DNA of 64,000 nt, taken from positions 248,001 through 312,000 of the forward strand of contig CAVYQL010000004.1 in NCBI GenBank assembly GCA_963770645.1, read 5' to 3'. The notes under the pieces are model-generated. The model saw only the letters and a list, made by a program, of their open reading frames with translations, was not told the origin of the DNA and did not search any database. Of this stretch, positions 1-8,200 are shown in pieces. Both the position numbers and the translations under genes were made by a program. The stretch's first letter is position 1. Each line of letters opens with the position of its first letter. Source of the DNA: Bog-473 sp963770645 (GTDB taxonomy: Bacteria > Actinomycetota > Acidimicrobiia > Acidimicrobiales > RAAP-2).

Positions 1-776
1 CCGCGACAAATCCGAGCACCAAGTACCCACCCGTCGACCATCAGCTTTGCTACAAGGCCACGGTGACGCCGGGAACGTCAGGTTTCAACATTCCGACCAC
101 GGGCGTGACTCTGATCAACCAGTTCTCGCCCAACGGGTTCGCGCCTCAGATCGGTTCGTTGTTCAAGAACTGCAATCCTGTTCAAAAGACGATCACGTCG
201 TCTTCGGGCACCCAGACGGTGACACCGATTACCAATCCCGCAGCCCACCTCGCCTGCTTCCACATCACGGCACCCACCCAATCGACATTCGAGGTGCAGG
301 TCACCAACCAGTTCGGAACGGCAAAGCTCGACACCGGCCAACCCCAGGCCATGTGCCTGCCGACATGGAAGAGCCTGACTGGGCCACCCGACGAATCAAC
401 GCCGCAACCGGCAGGCCTGAATCACTTCACCTGCTATCCGATCACGTACGCGGCAGGGTCGACTCACTACGCGCCCAGGGGGGCTGTCTCCCTCCAGGAC
501 GAGTTCGCCAACAGTCCGGTCAACGTGAAGGTCGGTGGGCCGAAGCTCCTCTGCCTGCCCACGGAGAAGATCATTCAAGAGGCGAGCGGCGGGACGGTGA
601 CCTACCCGATCGTGAACCCCAACAAGCACTTGTTGTGCTTCAAGGTGAGTGAGACCCCCTTCCCGCCGAACGTGTTCGATCAGAACCAGTTCGGGTCCGC
701 GGAGGTCAACATCACGGGGACGAACCTGCTCTGCCTTCCCTCGACCAAGAAAATCATCAGCACGACCAAAGGCTGA
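1..776 (+). CDS. Secreted-type Cys-repeat protein, 5' end outside window
   Basis: The reading frame is open from the first bases to a TGA at 774-776, so the gene starts before the window and the internal GTG at 63 is probably not its start. The visible ~257 residues carry about four imperfect copies of a unit. Each copy pairs a 'HLxCFxI'-type strand with a 'QFG...LLCLPTxK' strand, giving regularly spaced cysteines (CYKA, ACFHI, MCLPT, FTCYPI, LLCLPT, LLCFKV, LLCLPS). This looks like a tandem beta-rich extracellular domain with disulfides. No enzyme motif is seen and the function is unknown. The gene is convergent with the next one, with a hairpin between them. Confidence 0.75.
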   Translation, partial: ATNPSTKYPPVDHQLCYKATVTPGTSGFNIPTTGVTLINQFSPNGFAPQIGSLFKNCNPVQKTITSSSGTQTVTPITNPAAHLACFHITAPTQSTFEVQVTNQFGTAKLDTGQPQAMCLPTWKSLTGPPDESTPQPAGLNHFTCYPITYAAGSTHYAPRGAVSLQDEFANSPVNVKVGGPKLLCLPTEKIIQEASGGTVTYPIVNPNKHLLCFKVSETPFPPNVFDQNQFGSAEVNITGTNLLCLPSTKKIISTTKG

Positions 777-792
777 CGACGGAGGCTGAAGA

Positions 793-820
793 CGGAGGGC
801 GTTTAACCTAAAACGCTCCG
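793..820. terminator. Hairpin between convergent genes
   Basis: The arms GCGTTT (799-804) and AAACGC (811-816) flank a 6-base loop. The stem extends outward as CGGAG/CTCCG with one bulged G. It overlaps the end of the leftward gene and follows the rightward stop by about 20 bases, so it could end transcription from both sides. There is no long T tract. Confidence 0.55.
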
Positions 821-2223
821 ACGACGGGCTTGTTTAGGGGTATGCCCCCCATCGAGCCCAAGAACGTGGCATCGCCAAAGGAAAAGACTCCACCGTCGGA
901 GGCCGTGGTCCAATAGCCCAGCCCGTCACCAGTGGGCACGATGCCGACCATCGGTTCGTTCAGGGGCTTGCCACCCATGGACCCGTAGAAGCTGGCGGTT
1001 CCGTAGTTGAAGATGCCGCCGTCGCTGGCCACCAGCCAGTAGCCGCTTCCGCCCGGTGCGGCAGCCATACCCACGATCGGACGATTCAGTCTCATGCTGC
1101 CGGTGGAGCCGTAGAAGCTCGCATCGCCATAGCTGAAGATGCCGCCGTCGGAGGCCACGAGCCAATAGCCCAGCCCATCGGGAGTGGACGCCATGCCGAC
1201 GATCGGGGCGTTCAGCGGTTGGCCCCCCCGCGAGCCGTAGAACCCGGCGTCGCCGTACGCAAAGATGCCGCCGTCGGAGGCCACGAGCCAGTAGCCCAGC
1301 CCATCGGGAGTGGAAGCCATGCCGACGATAGGAGCATTCAGGTGTTTGCCTCCCATTGAGCCGTAGAACTGGGCGGCGCCGAAGGAGAAGATTCCTCCGT
1401 CCGACGCGACGGTCCAATAGCCCGGCTGCCCTGTGACCTGCGTCCCGCCCACCATTGGGTCGTTGAGCGGGTGACCCCCCATCGATCCGTAGAACGGATT
1501 ACCGAAGTCGAACAGGCCTCCGTCCGAAGCGACCTCGGTATACCCGGAGGAGCCGCCAGTCTGGCCGGGACTCGTCGATGGCGAAGCCACCGTGATGATC
1601 CGTATGCAATTGATACGGCCGGACGTGTGAAAATCCACGTTGATGGCCGTGGCATTCACTAGTTCGAACGCGTCGGGATTCTGTGGATCGGGTGCGTTCC
1701 CGGTATTCAATCCCGGGTCGGTCACGTTGAACTCGTAATTCGTTGTGGGCGAGCCCACCGTTTGATCAGTGTCTTCGATTGTGCTCGACGTGATCATCAC
1801 GCCCAAGATGGGTGTGCTGAAGCTCACCGTCCCGTTGTAGATGTACGGCCCGGAATTCCCGTACGGGTTCGAACACATGAAGTAGCTGTCAATGGGTGTC
1901 CCGGCTGCCACGGAGCTAGGCGAGAGGGCGTCGCCCGTGTGCCACGGAGTCGGGAATGTGGCGCCGGGCGTGATGTCGACGGGGAGCGACTGCGGCAACG
2001 TGAACGATGTCCGCTCCACGAACATATGGATCTCCGAATAGCTCGAGTTGATATCTTTCGCGACGATGAGAGGCGGGTTGATCATCTGCACTTGGCCACC
2101 CACGGTGACGACCGAGGCGCCGCTCGGTTGGGCACCAAGGAGCACGCCAGCGGCGCCGGCCACGAGTGCGAATGTTGCGAGAAGGGCGAAGGTATGGGTG
2201 CGCATCCGGCCGAAACCGCGCAT
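808..2223 (-). CDS. Secreted protein with six GYW-ASDGG repeats
   Basis: This 471-residue protein starts at the ATG at 2223, preceded by GGAAG about 9 bases upstream; a second ATG lies at 2205. A signal peptide follows (basic MRTHTF, then a hydrophobic stretch ending near ASGAS). Residues ~35-225 form a beta-rich domain I do not recognise. The C-terminal half holds six ~41-residue repeats of the form GYWLVASDGGIFxFGDAxFYGSxGGxxLNxPIVGMA. Such repeats are common in secreted proteins of Acidimicrobiia and probably build a beta-propeller-like surface domain. The same module ends the GH43-like protein at 26768. A longer start at 2361 would place ~46 unlikely residues before the signal peptide. 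Confidence 0.85.
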   Translation of the reverse strand: MRGFGRMRTHTFALLATFALVAGAAGVLLGAQPSGASVVTVGGQVQMINPPLIVAKDINSSYSEIHMFVERTSFTLPQSLPVDITPGATFPTPWHTGDALSPSSVAAGTPIDSYFMCSNPYGNSGPYIYNGTVSFSTPILGVMITSSTIEDTDQTVGSPTTNYEFNVTDPGLNTGNAPDPQNPDAFELVNATAINVDFHTSGRINCIRIITVASPSTSPGQTGGSSGYTEVASDGGLFDFGNPFYGSMGGHPLNDPMVGGTQVTGQPGYWTVASDGGIFSFGAAQFYGSMGGKHLNAPIVGMASTPDGLGYWLVASDGGIFAYGDAGFYGSRGGQPLNAPIVGMASTPDGLGYWLVASDGGIFSYGDASFYGSTGSMRLNRPIVGMAAAPGGSGYWLVASDGGIFNYGTASFYGSMGGKPLNEPMVGIVPTGDGLGYWTTASDGGVFSFGDATFLGSMGGIPLNKPVVGAF

Positions 2224-2907
2224 CCTTGTACTTCCAGTGTGGGTGACATCGCGCGGGACCAGTTTCACGTCGCTCCTCAGGTGACGGCGCCAGGGGACGG
2301 CGCTGGCGCATGGAGCGGCCAGGATCCTCAATGCTCGCTCTGCTCTGTGGCCTCTGTTCATGCTTCACCGCCTGGCAAGAGAATCGCCATACCTCTTGCA
2401 TTGAGCCAATAATTCGACAATAGACCGTGGGCGCGGAAGTGGCGAGACGGGTTGTGCGTCTGTTGTGAAACCCCGAAACGACCCTGCTCCGCGTGCGTGG
2501 CGCTACCATCGAGTCGTTGCGCACAATCGCTCGAACGGATCAATTTTCCGACACTGAGCCTCGATCAGCGGTCGCTGGCGTGCGCGCGTCATCCGTTCGC
2601 TGAGGGGATGGAGGACGCGCCAAATCTGGCGACGCTTCGGGCCTTGAGCGCCAGAGGTCTGCGTGTTCTCGTGCTGCATCAGGCCGCCTGGCGCCGGCTC
2701 TGAGGATCGTTTCGGAAAGAGCTCTGTCGACCGGCCGCAACATTCTGCGAGATTTCGGATCGGCGCCTACCTCCAGAGCTCTCCGCATCTGAGCGAGCTC
2801 GCGTAACCTTCCGATGATCCGACAACGCCTGATCGTCCGGTTGCGAAGAGCGGGGCTGTCTGTCTTCCGCTACCGGACGAGATCCGTGGCGCAGATAGGA
2901 GTCCTGG
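2224..2907. other. 684-bp intergenic region
   Basis: This gap lies between two divergently transcribed genes and must hold promoters for both. The short open frames in it lack coding character, and no RNA gene or repeat was recognised. A ribosome binding site for the sulfatase (TAGGAG, 2896-2901) lies at its right end. Confidence 0.5.
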
Positions 2908-5178
2908 GTGCGACGTGACTACCAATTCGGCGGCGTCATCGGCCGCTACCACGATGAGTCCAGTCCTTGGTGGCCCGAGCGTGAGCGGGCCGCGCCCGAA
3001 TCGCCGAACGTGGTGATCATCGTTCTCGATGATGTCGGGTTTGCCCAACTGGGGTGCTTCGGATCGAACATCGCCACCCCGACCTTCGACGGGCTCGCCG
3101 CTGGCGGATTGCGCTACACGAACTTTCACACAACCGCGCTGTGCTCGCCCACTCGGTCGTGTGTGCTCACCGGGCGGAACCACCATTCGAACGGGATGGG
3201 TCGGGTTATCGAGATTGCCAGTGGCTACCCGGGCTACAACGCACGGATTCCTTTCGCTAACGGCTTCCTGTCCGAGATGCTCGTCGAACAGGGCTACGCC
3301 ACATTCGCTATCGGAAAGTGGCACCTCACGCCAGAGGACGAGCTTCATTCCGGGGCCAGTCGCGTCCGCTGGCCCCTCGGGCGCGGCTTCGAGCGTTTCT
3401 ACGGTTTCATGTCAGGCGAAACCCATCAGTTCGTACCGAACCTGATCCACGACAATCACTACGTCGGCCCCCCGTACACCCCTGAAGAGGGATACCACCT
3501 GACCGGAGACCTGGTGGATCGAGCAATCGATTGTGTTCGAGACCTGCGCGTCGCCGACCCCGACAAACCCTTCTTCTTGTACTTCGCCACGGGCGCGTGC
3601 CACTCACCTCACCAGTCACCACGTGAATGGATCGAGGGCTACCAGGGCGCGTTCGACGACGGTTGGGACGTCTGGCGCGATGCGACCTTGGGCCGACAGA
3701 TCGCTTCAGGGGTCCTCCCGCCGGGAACCGAGCTCTCGCCCCGGCCCGACTGGGTGCCCGCGTGGGACTCCTTGTCGGCTGACGAGCGCCGGCTGTATGC
3801 CCGCTACATGGAGGCCTTCGCGGGGTTCTTGAGCCACACGGATCATGAGGTCGCGAGGCTCATCAACTTTCTGCGCCGGACCGGCGATCTCGAGAACACC
3901 TTGCTTTTCGTGCTCTCTGACAATGGGGCGAGCTCCGAAGGTGGACCGACCGGATCGATGAACGACGTCAGAGCATGGAACGGGGTGCCGACGACGATGG
4001 AGGAGGCGCTCGCCCACATCGACGAAATTGGCGGTCCTCTGTGGCACAACAACTATCCGTGGGGCTGGACGATCGCAGGCAACACGCCGTTTCGCCGCTG
4101 GAAGCGAGAGGTGCACGAGGGCGGCGTCGCCGACCCGCTGATCGTCCATTGGCCGCGACGGGTGACGGAACCAGGATTTCGTCGACAATACGTTCACGCA
4201 GTGGACTTCGTCCCCACGGTTCTCGAGGTCGTGGGGCTCACGGCTCCGGACGCCATCAACGGCATCCTCCAGCGACCCATCGAGGGAACGAGCTTCTCTG
4301 GCACTCTCGCCGATCCCTCGGCGCCTGATCGTCACGCCACTCAGTACTACGAGATGTTCGGCTGCAGAGCGCTCTACCACGAGGCCTGGAAAGCGGTCAC
4401 GTATCACCCCATCATGCAAACCGAGCCAGGTATCGACACCGACCCCTGGGAGCTCTACGACATGGTCCACGACCCCTCGGAATGCCACGACCTGGCCGCG
4501 GCAGAACCCGAGCGCCTGCAATGGATGATCGACCTGTGGTGGCTGTGCGCGGAGCGATACCAAGTGCTCCCGCTGGACCCAAGGCCGCTTCCGGCACTCG
4601 TCGGGGAGCGGAAACTCAGCGTGCCCGATCGGGATCGCTACGTGTACTACCCCGAGGCAGCTCAGGTCCCAGAGCTCATGGCGGTCAATGTCAAGAACCG
4701 AACACACCGAGTGGTGACCCGCGTCAACCTTGCCGCTCCAGGGGCGAGTGGCGTGCTGCTCTCGCAGGGCTCACGGCTCGGCGGTTGGTGCATCTATGTA
4801 CAAGACGGCCGGTTGCACTACGTCCACACCAGGGCGGCGACAGAACCCGATCGGTTGTCCGGTGACATCTCACTCGAGACAGGTCCGCACGAGTGGATCT
4901 TCGAATTCGCCAAGACGGGAGAACACCGTGGGCGAGTCCGCTTGGTGGCAGACGGGGCAGTCATCGCCGAGGGGAGCATCAAGAGGTTCACGCCCGGACG
5001 GTTCTCGCTGACCGGAGCCGGAATCACCTGCGGCTACACCAATGGCCTCCCGGTCGCCGAGGACATCGATCCATCCTCCCGGTTCACGGGGACCATCGAA
5101 ACGGTCACAGTCGAGGTCGACGGAATGCCCTTCGTCGATCCCGAAGAGGAGGCTGAAGCAGTCATCTCTACTCAATGA
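2908..5178 (+). CDS. Arylsulfatase (sulfatase family)
   Basis: This 756-residue hydrolase should cleave sulfate esters. It belongs to the formylglycine sulfatases: Cys79 in C-S-P-T-R is the residue converted to formylglycine, with Arg83 behind it. Asp41-Asp42 (VLDDVGF) and Asp338-Asn339 (LSDNG) are the calcium ligands. Lys137 and His139 (GKWHL) and His233 complete the active site. The length fits the long AtsA-type actinobacterial arylsulfatases (~780 residues), which carry a C-terminal beta domain, here from about residue 560. The start is the GTG at 2908 after TAGGAG. No signal peptide is visible, so it may be cytoplasmic. Substrate unknown. No formylglycine-generating enzyme is nearby. Confidence 0.93.
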   Translation: MRRDYQFGGVIGRYHDESSPWWPERERAAPESPNVVIIVLDDVGFAQLGCFGSNIATPTFDGLAAGGLRYTNFHTTALCSPTRSCVLTGRNHHSNGMGRVIEIASGYPGYNARIPFANGFLSEMLVEQGYATFAIGKWHLTPEDELHSGASRVRWPLGRGFERFYGFMSGETHQFVPNLIHDNHYVGPPYTPEEGYHLTGDLVDRAIDCVRDLRVADPDKPFFLYFATGACHSPHQSPREWIEGYQGAFDDGWDVWRDATLGRQIASGVLPPGTELSPRPDWVPAWDSLSADERRLYARYMEAFAGFLSHTDHEVARLINFLRRTGDLENTLLFVLSDNGASSEGGPTGSMNDVRAWNGVPTTMEEALAHIDEIGGPLWHNNYPWGWTIAGNTPFRRWKREVHEGGVADPLIVHWPRRVTEPGFRRQYVHAVDFVPTVLEVVGLTAPDAINGILQRPIEGTSFSGTLADPSAPDRHATQYYEMFGCRALYHEAWKAVTYHPIMQTEPGIDTDPWELYDMVHDPSECHDLAAAEPERLQWMIDLWWLCAERYQVLPLDPRPLPALVGERKLSVPDRDRYVYYPEAAQVPELMAVNVKNRTHRVVTRVNLAAPGASGVLLSQGSRLGGWCIYVQDGRLHYVHTRAATEPDRLSGDISLETGPHEWIFEFAKTGEHRGRVRLVADGAVIAEGSIKRFTPGRFSLTGAGITCGYTNGLPVAEDIDPSSRFTGTIETVTVEVDGMPFVDPEEEAEAVISTQ

Positions 5179-5200
5179 CCAAGTTTCGATGACGAGCATC

Positions 5201-5221
5201 CCCGCAGTCCTTCCCTGCGGG
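5201..5221. terminator. Hairpin between convergent sulfatase and binding protein
   Basis: A perfect 7-bp stem, CCCGCAG (5201-5207) and CTGCGGG (5215-5221), encloses a 7-base loop. It lies in the 60-bp gap between two convergent stops, as expected for a bidirectional intrinsic terminator without a clear T tract. Confidence 0.6.
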
Positions 5222-5238
5222 AGGGCTCGGCCGGGCAA

Positions 5239-6801
5239 TCAACCCGACACCGAGGCCTCCCAGTAGTTGAGCACGCCGCCCACGTACGGGATGACCTGAA
5301 GGTTCTTCACCGACTTGGTCGCCCCGGTGACGTTGGGCGAATAGTCGACGTAGAAGCCGAGTGCGTTCTTGATGACGAAATCCTGTGCTGCGATCCACTC
5401 GCTCTTGAGCTTCGGGCTGCTCGGCGGCAGGGCCTGAATCTCGTTCGTGATGGCGTTGAGTGTCGGGTTGTTGTAATGGCAGATGTCACCCACACTGCCC
5501 GGAACGAACTGCGTCGTGAGCTTCTCGATCCCGGGCAGGCCCGACGGGTTCAGGCCCATGGCTGCTTTGTGGTCCTGATACAGATCCGTCACATAGTTCG
5601 AGGTGGACACGATCTGGACCGAAACGCCGATCTGTTTCCACTGCGCTTGGAGCACCGTGGCCAGTTGGTCGGTGTCGCTCTCGGGCAGCGCCATGATGGA
5701 GGTCGAGAATCCGTGCGGGTAGCCAGCTTGGGCCAGGAGTTCCTTGGCTTTCTTCGGGTTGTAGGCGTAGTAGCCGGTGAGCGACGAGTCGTAGTAATCG
5801 GACCCCTCGGGGAAGATGCTCCAGGCGGGCTGACCCTTGCCGAAGAGGAGGGCGTCGTTGATGGCGACCCGGTTGATCGCGTAGTTCAGAGCCTCGCGGA
5901 CCTTGAGGTTAGCCAAGGGTCCGGACGACTTACAGACCGGGACGAAGTAGTAGTTGGCGTCCGGGAAGGTCGAGTTGGTCTGGATGCTGGTCAGGTTCTT
6001 GACGGTCGGCAAGTCGGCGTCTGGGATGCCCTCGACGTCCACCGTGCCGGACTCGAGCGCGTTGAGCTGCTGCGGTCCTGTCGGGACGTCGACGAAGGTG
6101 ATACCCGACAGGGCGATGGCCTTGGCGTCCCAATACTTGGGGTTCCTGACAAGAACGACCTTCCCGGGGCTGTAGCTCTTCAGCACGAAAGGACCTGCCC
6201 CGATCACGTTGGTGTTCGGGACGCCGGTGCTCGGCCCGGTCGAGATCGCCATAAACGACTCCTGGTCGGCCAGGAGCGGATAGAAGGAGCTGGCCACGGG
6301 CTGGGAGAAGTGCAGGACCAACGACTCGGGCCCGGTGACGTCTACAGACGAGAGAGCCTGAAAGGCCGCGGTGCCGGCCCCCGAGTTCGGGTTCGAGAGG
6401 TTCCGCTCGTAGCCTGCCTTGACCGCCGCGGCATTGAGTGGGGTCCCGTTGGAGTACACCAGGCCGGGTCGCATCTGGACGTCGATCGTCGTCGAGTTCG
6501 GGATGGTCACGCTCGACGCCAAGTCGGGCACGTAGGCGCCACTCGTCGTCTCCCGCAGCAGGCCTGCGTAAATGGGCCAGTCGTAGTCGAAGCAGCACGC
6601 GCTGCTGTTGAACTGGGCCGGGTCGAACTGAACCGGGTTGATGCCCGAGAAGAAGTCGTAGCCAACCGTCAGAACGCCGCCACCGCTCGACGCGGCGCCA
6701 GCCTGACCTCCGAACGTGGCCGCCTGGCCCCCAAGCAGCAGCCCGGTTGCCAGCACGCACATCGCGATCCAGCGGGCCGCTCGTATGGTCGTCGTTCTCA
6801 T
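5239..6801 (-). CDS. ABC transporter substrate-binding protein (SBP family 5)
   Basis: This extracytoplasmic solute receptor binds peptides or similar ligands for the importer encoded upstream. The protein of ~520 residues opens with a signal peptide and continues with the family 5 pattern: DPAQFNSSACCFDY near the start of the mature part, VREALNYAINRVAIN in the middle, and a C-terminal lobe with 'NPKKAKELLAQAGYP'. The ATG at 6801 is chosen because GGAGA lies six bases upstream and the signal peptide then starts cleanly; alternatives are 6813 and a GTG at 6831. No lipobox is evident, which is unusual for a Gram-positive binding protein. It is the last gene of the transporter set, separated from the ATPase by 382 bp. 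Confidence 0.9.
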   Translation of the reverse strand: MRTTTIRAARWIAMCVLATGLLLGGQAATFGGQAGAASSGGGVLTVGYDFFSGINPVQFDPAQFNSSACCFDYDWPIYAGLLRETTSGAYVPDLASSVTIPNSTTIDVQMRPGLVYSNGTPLNAAAVKAGYERNLSNPNSGAGTAAFQALSSVDVTGPESLVLHFSQPVASSFYPLLADQESFMAISTGPSTGVPNTNVIGAGPFVLKSYSPGKVVLVRNPKYWDAKAIALSGITFVDVPTGPQQLNALESGTVDVEGIPDADLPTVKNLTSIQTNSTFPDANYYFVPVCKSSGPLANLKVREALNYAINRVAINDALLFGKGQPAWSIFPEGSDYYDSSLTGYYAYNPKKAKELLAQAGYPHGFSTSIMALPESDTDQLATVLQAQWKQIGVSVQIVSTSNYVTDLYQDHKAAMGLNPSGLPGIEKLTTQFVPGSVGDICHYNNPTLNAITNEIQALPPSSPKLKSEWIAAQDFVIKNALGFYVDYSPNVTGATKSVKNLQVIPYVGGVLNYWEASVSG

Positions 6802-7183
6802 GGTCGTCTCCATCCCTCTTTCTTCTTGCACTTTTTCCAGTTCTTGTTCTTGTTCGGGGCCGCGCCGTACAGGAGCGGGCCGCGCAGTACAGGACCATCG
6901 GCGAAAGCGACAGCGGCTGGTTGCGACGAATTGAGTCCGGCGACCGGCGCGGCGCCCTGGTCATCGACGATCCGCCCGCTACGATCAGTTGGACCCGGCG
7001 CGCCAAACGACGCCAACACTTCCCCCCAATCCACCGCCTGATCTCGTGCGCATTGGCGACCCGGCTCTAAGCCTGCCGCCGCCGCGAACTCTGCAGCCCC
7101 GTAGCCTGTAACAATTCCGTAACGTTGTCCAGCACCCTGCCGCGGGCGATTGCCGCAGCCGCTCGGACGCACCCTCAACGCCC
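6802..7183. other. 382-bp gap inside the transporter cluster
   Basis: This gap separates the ATPase stop from the binding-protein start on the same strand. It is long enough for a separate promoter, which would allow the receptor to be made in excess of the membrane parts. The frames crossing it show no family motif. No hairpin or RNA was recognised. Confidence 0.4.
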
Positions 7184-8200
7184 TTACCCGCGCCCAGTTT
7201 GATCAGTGAGGTAGCAACGCACAGTGAGTCCGTCGACCACGTTGGCGGTCGGCTCCGCCGTGGCGCATACGTCCATGGCATGCCGGCAGCGCGTGCGGAA
7301 GCGGCAGCCGCTCGGTGGGTCAAGCGGGGAAGGAATGTCGCCCTCGAGCACGATGCGCTGCCGGCGTCGTCCCGGGTCCATCGTGGGTGAGGCTGACAGC
7401 AGCGCTTGCGTGTACGGATGGTGGGGCGTCGCGTAAAGCGCGTCGACTGGTCCTTCCTCCACGATCCGGCCGAGATACATCACCGCCACCTGGTCGCTCA
7501 GCGTGCGGACGAGGTTCAGGTCGTGCGATATGAAGAGATAGGCGATGCCGAGCCGGTCCTGAAGCTCGGCCAGGAGCTCGACCATCTGCACCTGGGTCGC
7601 GACGTCCAATGAGCTGAGTGGCTCGTCGAGTGCCAGGATCTCGGGCTCGGTGGCGAGCGCCCGCGCGATGGCCGCACGTTGGAGCTGGCCCCCCGACACC
7701 TGGCGGGGGTGGCGCCGGGCGAACGCCGACGGCAACCGCACCTGATCGAGCAGCTCGGCGACGCGGCGGTCGCGTTCGGGACGTCCCAACTCGGTGTGGA
7801 CCGAGAGAGCTTCGCCCACGCTCGCGCCGATGGTGGCCAGCGGGTCGAACGAGGAGTACGGATCCTGGAAGACCAACTGCATCTTCCGACGCAGGGCACG
7901 CAGACGCGCTCCCTTGACGTCGGTGATGTCCTCCCCGCCCAGCAGGACTCGGCCGGCAGTGGTTGGGACGAGACGGAGGAGCACCCGGGCCAGCGTCGAC
8001 TTGCCCGAGCCGCTCTCGCCGACCAGGCCAAGCGTGGTACCTCGTGCCACGGCGAGGTCGACGTCGTCCACCGCATGCACGGTGGCCTTGCCCCGTCCCG
8101 GAAGCCGGACCGTGAAGTGGCACGACACGCCCCGCAACTCGGCCACCGGGCTCGCCGAGGGCACGGTGGACGACGTGTCCGGCGGCACCGCGACCGTCAC
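7184..8200 (-). CDS. Oligopeptide ABC transporter ATPase, DppF/OppF type
   Basis: This 338-residue ATPase powers peptide import. Walker A is GESGSGKS (61-68), the ABC signature is VSGGQLQR (168-175), and Walker B with the catalytic Glu is LALDEP (189-194). An H-loop follows in ISHDL, and the C-terminal oligopeptide domain carries GCRFRTRC. The start is the GTG at 8200, whose TGA overlap with the preceding gene (GTGA) shows translational coupling. A much longer frame runs upstream to 8719, but that part is antiparallel shadow of the preceding gene's coding sequence. Confidence 0.93.
   Translation of the reverse strand: MTVAVPPDTSSTVPSASPVAELRGVSCHFTVRLPGRGKATVHAVDDVDLAVARGTTLGLVGESGSGKSTLARVLLRLVPTTAGRVLLGGEDITDVKGARLRALRRKMQLVFQDPYSSFDPLATIGASVGEALSVHTELGRPERDRRVAELLDQVRLPSAFARRHPRQVSGGQLQRAAIARALATEPEILALDEPLSSLDVATQVQMVELLAELQDRLGIAYLFISHDLNLVRTLSDQVAVMYLGRIVEEGPVDALYATPHHPYTQALLSASPTMDPGRRRQRIVLEGDIPSPLDPPSGCRFRTRCRHAMDVCATAEPTANVVDGLTVRCYLTDQTGRG

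Noticed and set aside
2452..2788. Short open frames on both strands of the 2.2-2.9 kb gap
   Set aside because: They are Arg/Pro-rich, overlap each other, and have no motif or ribosome site.
5476..7041. 521-codon open frame on the + strand
   Set aside because: It is antisense to the substrate-binding protein, has no motif, and arises from the codon bias of the true gene.
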